From Micromonospora okii (lineage in GTDB: Bacteria; Actinomycetota; Actinomycetes; Mycobacteriales; Micromonosporaceae): a DNA stretch of 64,000 nucleotides. Below are positions 54,555 through 62,369 of the stretch, in pieces. How positions within the stretch are numbered: position 1 is the stretch's first letter; each line of letters opens with the position of its first letter. The translations under genes were made by a program, and so were the position numbers. The stretch lies in assembly GCF_020884795.1 (NCBI RefSeq), contig NZ_BBZF01000015.1, positions 412,796-476,795 of the forward strand, read 5' to 3'. Under the pieces are notes generated by a model. It had not been told where the DNA came from and did no database searches. It was given only the letters and a program-made list of their open reading frames with translations.

Positions 54555-54628
54555 TGACGCCATCATGACAGCATAAATCGCCAAACCGTCTTGCCATGAC
54601 GCCATGATGATGCCACGATGGCGTCATG
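54555..54628. promoter_or_regulatory. three TGACGCCAT boxes: probable autoregulatory operator
   Basis: TGACGCCAT occurs at 54555-54563 and 54597-54605, and inverted (ATGGCGTCA) at 54618-54626. The last two form a perfect 11-bp inverted repeat, CATGACGCCAT...ATGGCGTCATG, 12 nt apart, whose right arm contains the start codon of the ribbon-helix-helix gene. The patch is AT-richer, with CATAAAT at 54572 as a possible -10. Arc/MetJ-type proteins bind such arrayed boxes cooperatively, so self-repression is likely. Confidence 0.7.
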
Positions 54629-55123
54629 GACCTGACGACGTACGTCGAGAACCTTCGCAGCGAGCTGGCGGACGCCGCCGGGCTCGGCGGCGAAGAGGCC
54701 CGCGCCCTGGCCCAGCGGCTGACCGGCCCGATGGAGTCCGCCTTCCGGCTGGCCCTGCTGGAGGCGCTCTCCGCGGCGACGGCCGAGATCACCCGGGACC
54801 TCGCGCCGGGCTCGGTGGAGCTGCGGCTGCGCGGGCGGGAGCCGGCCTTCGTCGTGACGCCACCGCCCGCCGAGCCGCCGCCCGCGACGACCGAGGCCGC
54901 CGCGCCCCCGCCCGAGGTCGAGGAGGGCGCGCTGACCCGGATCAGCTTCCGCCTGCCCGACCAGCTCAAGGCCCGGATCGAGGAGGCCGCCGCGCGGGAG
55001 GGCCTCTCGGTCAACGCCTGGCTGATCCGGGCCGCCACCGCCGCGGTGCAGGCCCCCGCGCCGTTCCACCCCGCTGGCCGCGCCCCGCGCGGCGGGCAGC
55101 GCTACACCGGCTGGGCGCGGTGA
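54626..55123 (+). CDS. ribbon-helix-helix (HicB/Arc-like) DNA-binding protein
   Basis: A 165-residue protein. Residues ~1-60 are helical (YVENLRSELADAAGLGGEEA, RALAQRLTGPMESAFRLALL), a Pro/Ala/Glu linker follows (~75-108), and residues ~109-142 form an RHH domain: LTRISFRLPDQLKARIEEAA, then AREGLSVNAWLIRAATAAV. The tail is Gly/Arg-rich. Antitoxins of the HicB group have such C-terminal RHH domains, but no toxin (HicA) is adjacent. The start lies inside its own presumed operator. It is followed 74 nt later by the DUF4097 gene. Confidence 0.82.
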   Translation: MDLTTYVENLRSELADAAGLGGEEARALAQRLTGPMESAFRLALLEALSAATAEITRDLAPGSVELRLRGREPAFVVTPPPAEPPPATTEAAAPPPEVEEGALTRISFRLPDQLKARIEEAAAREGLSVNAWLIRAATAAVQAPAPFHPAGRAPRGGQRYTGWAR

Positions 55124-55197
55124 CCGGCGACCGCCGGCCCCCCGCCGGCCGACCCACCCTCCACGACGCCCACCGACCCGCCGACCAGGAGGCCCCC

Positions 55198-56043
55198 ATG
55201 CCCACCTTCGACACCCCCGAGCCGATCCGGGCCACCATCGAGATCACCGTGGGCGCGGCCCGGATCACCGCCACCGACCGGGGCCGCACCGTGGTCGAGG
55301 TCCGCCCGACCGACGCCGCCGCCGAGGCCGACGTGCGGGCCGCCGAGCAGACCCGCGTCGAGTACGCCGACGGCCACCTGCTGGTCCGCGCACCGAGACA
55401 GAAGGTGTTGAACCTGTTCGGCAGGCCCGGCTCGGTCGACGTGACGGTCGAGCTGCCGACCGGCTCCCGGGTGCGGGGGGAGGCCGCGGCCGGCGGCTTC
55501 CACTGCGCGGGCCGGCTCGGCGAGTGCCGGTTGAGGACCTCCGCCGGCGACATCCGGGCCGAGCACACCGGCCCGCTCGACCTGACCACCTCGGCCGGCT
55601 CGGTGGAGGTGACCCGCGTCGACGGTCGGGCCGAGGTCAGCACCGGCTCCGGCCGGGTGCGCCTCGCCGAGGTCGACGGCCCCGCCGTGGTCAAGAACTC
55701 CAACGGGGAGACCTGGATCGGCTCCGTCACCGGCGACGCCCGGGTCAACGCCGCGAACGGCGACATCGCCATCGACCGGGCCCGGGCCGGCGTCACCGCC
55801 GCCACGGCCAACGGCGGCGTCCGGGTCGGCGAGGTCGTCGCCGGGCCGGTGTCGGTCGAGACCAGCCTCGGCCGGATCGAGGTCGGCATCCACGGCGACA
55901 CCGCCGCCTGGCTGGACCTGCACACCCAGTTCGGCACCGTGCACAACCAGCTCGACCAGGCCGCCGCCCCGGCGGAGCACGAGCGGACCGTCGAGGTGCG
56001 CGCCCGCGTCTCCTACGGCGACATCGTCATCCGACGTAGCTGA
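55198..56043 (+). CDS. DUF4097 beta-helix-like protein
   Basis: A 281-residue protein made of repeated short beta strands, as in the DUF4097 (putative adhesin) family: LRTSAGDIRAEHTGPLDLTT, SAGSVEVTRVDGRAEVSTGS, GRVRLAEVDGPAVVKNSNGE and ANGDIAIDRARAGVTAATAN. No signal peptide or membrane helix is seen, so it should be cytosolic. ATG 55198 follows CAGGAGG. Such proteins are often second genes after small regulators in actinobacteria, function unknown. It is likely under the same autoregulated promoter as the RHH gene. Confidence 0.85.
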   Translation: MPTFDTPEPIRATIEITVGAARITATDRGRTVVEVRPTDAAAEADVRAAEQTRVEYADGHLLVRAPRQKVLNLFGRPGSVDVTVELPTGSRVRGEAAAGGFHCAGRLGECRLRTSAGDIRAEHTGPLDLTTSAGSVEVTRVDGRAEVSTGSGRVRLAEVDGPAVVKNSNGETWIGSVTGDARVNAANGDIAIDRARAGVTAATANGGVRVGEVVAGPVSVETSLGRIEVGIHGDTAAWLDLHTQFGTVHNQLDQAAAPAEHERTVEVRARVSYGDIVIRRS

Positions 56044-56146
56044 CCCACCGACGTCTACACGCGATTTTCCACCGACGAGCAGTGCAGGGCCGCAGGCCGC
56101 CGGCAGAACGGAGAGGGCATCGACCCGTGAAGCGCGTGTCGGACTC

Positions 56147-57142
56147 TCAGGAACTGATGTCGACCAGGAATTCCTGGTCCCCGTCACCGGTACAGGGTTC
56201 TTGCAATGCCTCGGCCTGCGGCGCCAGCTCGTTCCCGCGGATTCCGATACAGAAGGCGTCGGCGGAGGCCGGGCGCAGTCGGAAGCCGCCGGATACCGGT
56301 GTGTCCACCGCCTCGATCCGGAAGAGTTGACTCAGTCGGTCCACCCGGCAATCGCTCCAGGGGCTCAGCATGTCGGCCGCCGGACCACCGCTGATGACGG
56401 TGAGACAGCCGACGCCGTGCTGCGGATGACGCCACTTGATGTGGTACAGGTCGTTTCCCACCGACTTGAGAATCGTTTCGGGAGGCGTGGACCCTTCACA
56501 CGGCCGCTGGACCGCTACCGGGTCCGGAAACTGTCGGGTGTGCTCGCGCCCCTCGCTCAGGCACAACTTCGGCGTGCGAGCCGGACGGATAACGGCGACG
56601 CTTTCCTCCGCGCCGAGCGTGAGGCGACGTGGAGCGGGCGTGGAGGTCACCGCCCCGCCGGACGTGTTCGGGCGGGGCGTCGGCGATTCGTCGGGTCGAG
56701 CGATCCAGGCGGCCATGGCGAGCAGGGCGACGAGACCTGCCACCGCCAGCGGAGCCCCTGACCCCTGGCGCAGGTGCTTCAGCCATGGACGAGTCGGTGC
56801 GGGCGGCACCGGATCCGGCTGCTGCGACGCCGAGGCCGACCCGGAAGGCGACACGGGCCCGGTGGCGGCAGCGGCGAGCCGGTCATGAGCGGCCAGCCAG
56901 GAATCGACGTGTTCCGGCCCCGCGCACGCCCGCACGAACGCGGCCAGCACCTCGGGCCTCGGCAGGGTCTCCCGACGCAGGATGTCCGCGACGGTGCTCC
57001 TGGGCAGGACGTCACCCGAGGCCGCCGCTCTCTCCTCCAACTGCCGGAACGTATAGCCGGAACTGTCTTTCAGCTGCCGCATGAGCTGCACGAACTCGGC
57101 CTCACCACGAACAGACTTCAGGGAATCGCCAAAGACGTCCAT
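56147..57142 (-). CDS. membrane-anchored HTH protein with extracellular ricin-like domain
   Basis: A 331-residue single-pass protein. The cytosolic N terminus (~10-90) is an XRE-type HTH common in actinobacteria: EFVQLMRQLKDSSGYTFRQL, RSTVADILRRETLPRPEVLA, VRACAGPEHVDSWLAAHDRL. A Pro-rich stretch leads to one membrane helix (~131-148, LAVAGLVALLAMAAWIA). The outer part has four or more Cys (KLCLSEG, QRPCEGS, GVGCLTV, SDCRVDR, AFCIGI, EPCTGD) and a QEFLVD end, resembling a ricin-like beta-trefoil. This could be a one-component sensor binding an extracellular sugar or peptide. ATG 57142 (a TTG lies one codon before). Confidence 0.78.
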   Translation of the reverse strand: MDVFGDSLKSVRGEAEFVQLMRQLKDSSGYTFRQLEERAAASGDVLPRSTVADILRRETLPRPEVLAAFVRACAGPEHVDSWLAAHDRLAAAATGPVSPSGSASASQQPDPVPPAPTRPWLKHLRQGSGAPLAVAGLVALLAMAAWIARPDESPTPRPNTSGGAVTSTPAPRRLTLGAEESVAVIRPARTPKLCLSEGREHTRQFPDPVAVQRPCEGSTPPETILKSVGNDLYHIKWRHPQHGVGCLTVISGGPAADMLSPWSDCRVDRLSQLFRIEAVDTPVSGGFRLRPASADAFCIGIRGNELAPQAEALQEPCTGDGDQEFLVDISS

Positions 57143-57643
57143 CAAGATTGATGATGCCGCAGTCGGCTGCGCCCATCAAGCCGCGAGACGACCGCCCGGA
57201 CGACCGGCCGGACAAAGCCCCCCAGCAGCCCGGACAGCCGCGCCCCTGTCCCGGACAGGCGGAACCCTTGCCGGACAGATCCGACGGGGAAAACCTTGAG
57301 GCAACCGGAACACCCGACGAAGAAGAAGGGCAATGAGCATGCCGACGCCCCCCAGCCCCTGATCGACCCGCACCCGAGCAAGTCGTCCGCTGTGAAGTGG
57401 AGTCGAAACACCACCCCTCCGAACGGCCCACCTGTCAGTTGCCGAATTCAAGGCCATGGCCTTGGCTGACGCAGCCCTCGACACAACCGTTCGGGTGAGG
57501 GCCGGAAGAATTGCAGGCTGCTGGAACGGGACCGATTCCTTGTCGGGTGCGGGGCCGGCGGAAAACATTGGCCGGCATCCGCCGCAAGGCGGGGACCCAC
57601 CAGTCGTTCAATTCGGGAAAATCATCAGAGTAGGAGAAAGCGC
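57143..57643. other. 501-nt gap with lower GC and repeated CCGGACA motifs
   Basis: Between two divergent genes. CCGGAC(A/G) occurs five or six times at 57193-57280, some spaced ~20-30 nt, either direct operator-like boxes or traces of a Pro/Asp-rich frame. A plus-strand frame from 57148 to 57336 (about 62 codons, Asp/Pro/Gln-rich) lacks a ribosome-binding site and homology, so I do not call it. The CHAP gene promoter should lie near 57540-57640, where AATTCGGGAAAATCATCAGA is AT-rich. Confidence 0.5.
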
Positions 57644-58216
57644 ATGTCCTGGAATCCTTACCGATTGCTCGCCCCGTTGGCGCTCACGGCGGTGCTGCTC
57701 AGCGGCTTCGCGACCGGCGCCGCTCCCGTGCAGGCGGCCGAGCGGAGCGCCGCCCCGGTCGCGTCGGTGACCGCCTTCGCGGAGACGCCGCAGCAGAAGG
57801 CCGCCCGGCTCGCCAAGCCCTGCCAGAAGAGCAAGGTCACCCGCGGCGAGATCGTCTGCATCGCCAAGAGCCAGCGGAACATGAAGGAGTGGGGCAACAA
57901 CTGCAACCCCTACGGCTGGTGCGACGCGTGGTGCGGCATGTTCGCCCAGTGGGTGATGAAGAAGGCGGGCGGCAAGTACCCCAGCGGATACGCCCTGGCG
58001 GCCAACTGGCGCAAGTGGAAGAAGGTCAAGACCCCCAAGCCGGGTGACGTCGCCGTCAGGTCCGACGGCCAGCACGTCGAGATCGTCGTCTCGGTCACCA
58101 AGAAGAACGGCAAGACGATCATCGGCAGCATCGGCGGCAACTCCGGCAACAAGGTGGCCCACCACCCGAACAACAACTACGCCCGCTGGACCTACCACCT
58201 GAACCCGGCGGTGTGA
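57644..58216 (+). CDS. secreted CHAP-domain cysteine peptidase/amidase
   Basis: A 190-residue secreted protein. Signal peptide ~1-32 (PLALTAVLLSGFATGAAPVQ then AAERS). The mature part opens a CHAP-like domain: GEIVCIAKSQRNMKEWGNNC, WCDAWCGMFAQWVMKKAGGK with the likely catalytic Cys, KPGDVAVRSDGQHVEIVVSV with the His, and IGSIGGNSGNKV. CHAP enzymes cleave peptidoglycan amide or peptide bonds. ATG 57644 follows GTAGGAGAAAG. In mycobacteria the NlpC/P60 gene Rv2190c occupies a comparable place, an interesting functional parallel. The HTH-lectin gene is divergent. Confidence 0.87.
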   Translation: MSWNPYRLLAPLALTAVLLSGFATGAAPVQAAERSAAPVASVTAFAETPQQKAARLAKPCQKSKVTRGEIVCIAKSQRNMKEWGNNCNPYGWCDAWCGMFAQWVMKKAGGKYPSGYALAANWRKWKKVKTPKPGDVAVRSDGQHVEIVVSVTKKNGKTIIGSIGGNSGNKVAHHPNNNYARWTYHLNPAV

Positions 58217-58300
58217 GCGTCCTTCGTCGGCGCCACTGAGCCGCGGAAGGCGACCTACCGGAGCACGAGCCGTAGGCCCCGGTGATCGGCTCGACGAGAG

Positions 58301-58338
58301 GTGAGGTTCCGGTGCCCGCTCGGGTGCCGGAACCTCAC
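58301..58338. terminator. extended hairpin downstream of CHAP gene
   Basis: GTGAGGTTCCGG (58301-58312) and CCGGAACCTCAC (58327-58338) are perfectly complementary, with an inner CCCG/CGGG stem, giving a nearly continuous 38-nt hairpin between convergent genes. It serves as a probable bidirectional terminator. Confidence 0.8.
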
Positions 58339-58415
58339 CGTCGTCGTCAGGATCCGGCTGATCACCGCGCGGGTGACCTCGGGCCAGGAGCAGCCCGCAA
58401 CCACCCGGGGCCGGG

Positions 58416-58628
58416 CTAGGCGGCCCGACCGCCCCGGCCGGAACGCGGCCCGGCCGGGGCCACCCCCAGCACCTCCACGTCGAAGCCGGCCCGGGCGAAC
58501 ACCTCGATCGCCCGCAGCTCGGGGGCGTCGAGCGCGCCCTCGGGCGCGGCGGCGTCGAGCAGCACGGTCACCGGGCAGCCGGGACAGCCCGCGCCCCGGA
58601 TGCCGCACCTGTCACAGTCGATCAGCAT
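58416..58628 (-). CDS. small Cys-rich conserved hypothetical protein
   Basis: A 70-residue protein starting ATG after GGAGGAACG. MLIDCDRCGIRGAGCPGCPV has four Cys in C-x2-C-x6-C-x2-C spacing, suitable for a zinc or iron-sulfur site; the following VLLDAAAPEGALDAPELRAI is a helix. Actinobacterial genomes carry similar small proteins with a DC-x-x-C...C-x-x-C start beside this locus (memory). Function unknown. Confidence 0.7.
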   Translation of the reverse strand: MLIDCDRCGIRGAGCPGCPVTVLLDAAAPEGALDAPELRAIEVFARAGFDVEVLGVAPAGPRSGRGGRAA

Positions 58629-58813
58629 CGTTCCTCCTGAGCCGATGCGTCCGGTGGCGGGGCGGGGCGGGGTCCGGCGACCACCACGTTGCCGGGCCGC
58701 CGCCGGGCCGCCGGCAGCGCCCGGCCACCGTCGGTCATCCCGACGCTACGGCAGGGGTACGACAGAATCGGACAAGCGGCTCGCTCCGCCCCAGAACCGC
58801 TCAAGCGCCCCGG

Positions 58814-60355
58814 TCAGGAGCGGGCCAGCCGGCGCAGCAGCGAGTCCGCGCCCAGCGGGTACGCGCCGTGCCGGCGCACCCCGTCGGCGACCTCCCGGTC
58901 GGAGGAGACCACCACCACCGGGCGGCCGGACGGCTCGGCCCGCACCAGCCGCCGGATCAGCTCGTCGGCCGTCTCGCCCTTGTGCGAGAAGAGCACCCGC
59001 ACGCCGCGCGGAGTGGGGGGCAGCCCGTGCACCCGCTCCGCGCCGTCGAAGACCACCGTGACCTCGTCGCCGGTCTGGGCGGCGATCCCGCCCAGCCCGG
59101 TGATCAGCCGCTTGCGCTGCTGCTCCAGGGACATCTCGCCGAAGCCGCGCTTGGTCACGTTGTAGCCGTCGACCACCAGGTGCGCCTTGGGCAGCGCGAG
59201 GAGCTGGTCGAGCCGGGCCGGGTCGTCGGTGTCCCGGGCGCGGGTGGCGGCCCTGGCCGGGGTGGCGGCCGGCTGTTCGGCGAAGGCATCGGCGACGAAG
59301 TCGGCGGGCAGCCGGTCGACCGGGTCGAGCGCCAGCTCGCGGCGCAGCCCCACGGCGGCCTGCCCGATGGTCTCCAGCAGCAGCCACAGCCTCGCGTCGT
59401 CGACCGAGCGGGCCTCCTTCGCGCTGGCCCGGGCGACGCCGGCCGCCGCCTCGGCCTCCGCCAGCCGGGCCCGGACCCGGCGCAGCTCGGCGTCCGCGTC
59501 GGCCGCCGCCCGGGCGGCCCGGCCCCGCTCGGTGGCCAGCAGCTCGCCGGCCTTGCGTTCCCGGGCCTGGGTCTCCCGCAGGCTGCGGGCGAGCTGGCGG
59601 CTCTCCTCGCGGAGCTGGCCCAGCTCCTCGCGGACCCGGGCCAGCTCGTCGCGGAGCTTGTCGGCCTCGACCCGGGCCACCGCCCGGTCGTGCTCGGCGC
59701 GGGTGGCCCGCTGCTCGGCCTCGCGGACCAGCTCGGCGACGACCGCGCTGTCCGCCTCGGCGCGCACCGCCGCGCCGCTGGCCTCGATCAGCTCCCGCCA
59801 GCCGCGCGGGCGGGCCAGGTACGCCAGGGCGGCCACCTCCACGGGGTCGGCCGCGGCCGGGGCGGTGCCCTCGACCACGGCGGCGCCGAGGTCGCCGGCG
59901 TCGGCCAGCACCCGGGCGGTGATCCGCTGCCGGAACAGCGGGTCGCCGGTGAGCTGGGTGGCGATCGCCGGGGCCCCGAGCCGGGCCCGCCGGTTGGGTG
60001 CGAACTTGGCCACCCGGCGCAGCGGCACGGGCACCTCGTCATTGGGCAGCACGGGCAGGACGGCGGCGGTGAGCGCAACGATCCGCTGGCGCACGGGCTC
60101 GGGAAGCGTCGGCTCCGGCTCGGGCTCGGCAAGCGCCGGCTCGGGCTCGGCAAGCGTCTGCTCCGGCTCGGCAAGCGTCTGCTCCGGTTGGGCAGGCGTC
60201 GGTTCCGGCTCGGAGGACGCCTGCTCGGGCTCCGGTCGCGTCGGCTCCGGCCCGGGTGCCGCCCCTACGGTGGGGACGTCCTCACCCGCGCGGGGCACGG
60301 GGCCGAGCGACTCCTCCGACGGGAGGTTGTCGTCGTACGGCTCGGTGAGGGGCAT
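58814..60355 (-). CDS. NYN-domain (YacP-like) RNA-binding/nuclease protein
   Basis: A 513-residue protein. Residues ~1-95 are Pro/Glu-rich repeats (AEPEQTLAEPE). A helical region (~95-215) contains VPLRRVAKFAPNRRARLG. A long coiled coil (~215-320) includes REELGQLREESRQLARSLRE. The C-terminal NYN domain (~385-513) has LVVDGYNVTKRGFGEMSLEQ with the Asp, TVVFDGAERVHG (Asp) and VVVVSSDREVADGVRRHGA (Asp), the PIN-like acidic set. Similar proteins act on rRNA or tRNA. ATG 60355 with GGGAGAC. Divergent from the exonuclease-UvrC gene. Confidence 0.88.
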   Translation of the reverse strand: MPLTEPYDDNLPSEESLGPVPRAGEDVPTVGAAPGPEPTRPEPEQASSEPEPTPAQPEQTLAEPEQTLAEPEPALAEPEPEPTLPEPVRQRIVALTAAVLPVLPNDEVPVPLRRVAKFAPNRRARLGAPAIATQLTGDPLFRQRITARVLADAGDLGAAVVEGTAPAAADPVEVAALAYLARPRGWRELIEASGAAVRAEADSAVVAELVREAEQRATRAEHDRAVARVEADKLRDELARVREELGQLREESRQLARSLRETQARERKAGELLATERGRAARAAADADAELRRVRARLAEAEAAAGVARASAKEARSVDDARLWLLLETIGQAAVGLRRELALDPVDRLPADFVADAFAEQPAATPARAATRARDTDDPARLDQLLALPKAHLVVDGYNVTKRGFGEMSLEQQRKRLITGLGGIAAQTGDEVTVVFDGAERVHGLPPTPRGVRVLFSHKGETADELIRRLVRAEPSGRPVVVVSSDREVADGVRRHGAYPLGADSLLRRLARS

Positions 60356-60473
60356 GTGGCAAGTCTCCCACCGCGACCGGGCCCACCGCCTAGTGAGTGA
60401 GCCGATCTCTCATCCTAGCCCCGTGGGGACGGACGGGGCCTGTGAGGCGCGAGTGTCGCACCGGGGGTCTAGC

Positions 60474-62240
60474 GTGCCCCGGGTGGCGGGAGCGGAGTAC
60501 GTGCAGCAGGCGCTCGCCGGGCTGGACCAGCCGGCGGGCGCCGGGGTCGACCCGGCCCTGCCGCTGTACGCGACGACCTTCGTGGTGGTCGACCTGGAGA
60601 CCACCGGCGGCGCGCCGGACGGCGGCGGCATCACCGAGATCGGCGCGGTGAAGGTGCGCGGCGGCGAGGAGCTGGGGGTGCTGGCCACCCTGGTCAACCC
60701 GGGCGTGCCGATCCCGCCGTTCATCACCGTGCTGACCGGGATCACCCAGGCGATGCTGGTCCCCGCCCCGCCGATCGAGCAGGTGCTGCCGAGCTTCCTG
60801 GAGTTCGTGGCCGACGCGGTGCTGGTCGCCCACAACGCCCCCTACGACGTCGGCTTCCTCAAGGCGGCCTGCGCGCGGCACGGCTACCGCTGGCCCAACC
60901 CCCGGGTGCTGGACACCGCGGCGCTGGCCCGCCGGGTGCTGACCCGCGACGAGGTGCCCAACCGCAAGCTCGGCACCCTCGCGGCGTACTTCCGCACCGC
61001 CACCCAGCCGACGCACCGGGCCCTCGACGACGCGAAGGCCACCGTCGACGTGCTGCACGGGCTCATCGCCCGGCTGGGCGGGCACCGGGTCGACACGGTC
61101 GGCGAGGCGATCGAGTTCGCTCGCGCGGTCACCCCCACCCAGCGGCGCAAGCGGCACCTCGCCGACGGGCTGCCGAAGGTGCCGGGGGTCTACATCTTCC
61201 GGGCCGCCGACGACCGGCCGCTCTACGTCGGCACCTCCGGCGACGTCGCCACCCGGGTGCGCAGCTACTTCACCGCCGCCGAGAAGCGGGCCCGGATCTC
61301 CGAGATGCTCGCGGCGGCAGAGCGGGTGGAGGCCGTCGAGTGCGCCCACTCGCTGGAGGCGGAGGTGCGCGAGCTGCGGTTGATCGCCGCGCACGCCCCG
61401 CCGTACAACCGGCGGTCGAAGTTCCCCGAGCGGATGGTCTGGCTCAAGCTCACCGACGGGCCGTACCCCCGGTTGTCGGTGGTCCGGTCGCTGGCCCCCG
61501 GCGACGACGCCTACCTCGGGCCGTTCGGCTCCCGGCGGGCGGCGGAGCTGGCCGCCGCCGGCTTCCACGACGCCGTCCCGCTGCGCCAGTGCACCCAGCG
61601 GCTGTCGCTGCGCGTGGTCAGCCCGGCCTGCGCGCTGGCCGAGCTGGGTCGCTGCCCCGCGCCCTGCGAGCACCGGATCACCCCGGAGGAGTACGACGAC
61701 CGCGCCGTCGCCCCGTTCCGCACCGCCACCACCGCCGACCCGGGGGCCGTGGTGGACGCCCTGCTGGCCCGCATCGACGCGCTCTCGGCGGACCAGCGGT
61801 ACGAGGAGGCGGCCGTGGTGCGGGCCCGGCTCGTGGCGGTGCTGCGGGCGACGGTACGCATGCAGCGGCTGGCGGCGCTGACCGGCATCGGCGAGCTGGC
61901 CGCCGCCCGGCCGGCCGCCCGGGGCGGCTGGGAGCTGGCGCTGGTGCGGCACGGCCGGCTGGCCGGGGCCGGGGTCTCCCCGCCCGGGGCGCACCCGCGC
62001 GCGACGCTGGACGCGATCCGGGCGACCGCCGAGACCGTCCTGCCCGGACACGGCCCGGTGCCCGCCGCGTCCGCCGAGGAGTCCGAGCGCATCCTGGCCT
62101 GGCTGGAGCGGCCCGAGACCCGGCTGGTGCAGATGTCCTCCGGCTGGGCCTCCCCCGTCGCCGGCGCGGGCCGGTTCCGTGACCTGCTCAGCAGGGCCGA
62201 GGGCGCCGCGTCCCACCAAACATCGACCGAACGCCCATGA
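60474..62240 (+). CDS. DnaQ-like exonuclease fused to UvrC-type GIY-YIG domain (Rv2191 family)
   Basis: A fusion of about 588 residues. The exonuclease (~30-200) has TFVVVDLETTGGAPDGGGIT (Asp, Glu), AHNAPYDVGFLKAA (Asp) and THRALDDAKATVDV (His, Asp). The GIY-YIG part (~215-310) has LPKVPGVYIFRAADDRPLYV and GTSGDVATRVRSYF, and then UvrC-like segments, including GRCPAPCEHRITPEEY and a UVR-like helix ALSADQRYEEAAVVRARLV. M. tuberculosis Rv2191 is the same fusion in the same order. A repair role is inferred. GTG 60474 is preferred, with GGGGG six bases before; other in-frame GTGs exist at 60450 and 60483. Confidence 0.87.
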   Translation: MPRVAGAEYVQQALAGLDQPAGAGVDPALPLYATTFVVVDLETTGGAPDGGGITEIGAVKVRGGEELGVLATLVNPGVPIPPFITVLTGITQAMLVPAPPIEQVLPSFLEFVADAVLVAHNAPYDVGFLKAACARHGYRWPNPRVLDTAALARRVLTRDEVPNRKLGTLAAYFRTATQPTHRALDDAKATVDVLHGLIARLGGHRVDTVGEAIEFARAVTPTQRRKRHLADGLPKVPGVYIFRAADDRPLYVGTSGDVATRVRSYFTAAEKRARISEMLAAAERVEAVECAHSLEAEVRELRLIAAHAPPYNRRSKFPERMVWLKLTDGPYPRLSVVRSLAPGDDAYLGPFGSRRAAELAAAGFHDAVPLRQCTQRLSLRVVSPACALAELGRCPAPCEHRITPEEYDDRAVAPFRTATTADPGAVVDALLARIDALSADQRYEEAAVVRARLVAVLRATVRMQRLAALTGIGELAAARPAARGGWELALVRHGRLAGAGVSPPGAHPRATLDAIRATAETVLPGHGPVPAASAEESERILAWLERPETRLVQMSSGWASPVAGAGRFRDLLSRAEGAASHQTSTERP

Positions 62241-62290
62241 CCAAGTACCCGATCGGACGACCTCGACTCCGCTTAGGCTGTTAAGGAAGT

Positions 62291-62300
62291 GCAGTACTGC
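62291..62300. promoter_or_regulatory. 10-bp perfect palindrome in rsh upstream region
   Basis: GCAGTACTGC is a perfect palindrome 70 nt before the RelA/SpoT start, just after CTTAGGCTGTTAAGG, which could supply a -10 element. It is the only AT-richer patch in the 129-nt gap. A regulator site is possible; chance cannot be excluded. Confidence 0.3.
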
Positions 62301-62369
62301 CCGTTTCGTGGGCCTGCTCCCGCTTGCCGTGCCCGGTGACCGTGGGGCCGGGGTGAGGAGGTGTCCCTC

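Noticed and set aside
54626..56043. Toxin-antitoxin operon
   Set aside because: The RHH protein resembles HicB-type antitoxins, but the partner gene is a DUF4097 beta-repeat protein without toxin features, so only an autoregulated operon is supported.
57148..57336. Asp/Pro/Gln-rich plus-strand frame of ~62 codons
   Set aside because: No ribosome-binding site or homology; repeated CCGGACA motifs explain its composition.
58622..58804. Minus-strand 60-codon frame between the Cys-rich small gene and the NYN gene
   Set aside because: No ribosome-binding site, composition like noncoding GC-rich DNA, and it overlaps the start of the small gene.
59187..60473. Long plus-strand extension upstream of the DnaQ-UvrC fusion
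   Set aside because: The frame is open only because it is opposite the NYN gene; its residues are Ser/Ala/Arg-rich without homology, and the family start lies near 60474.
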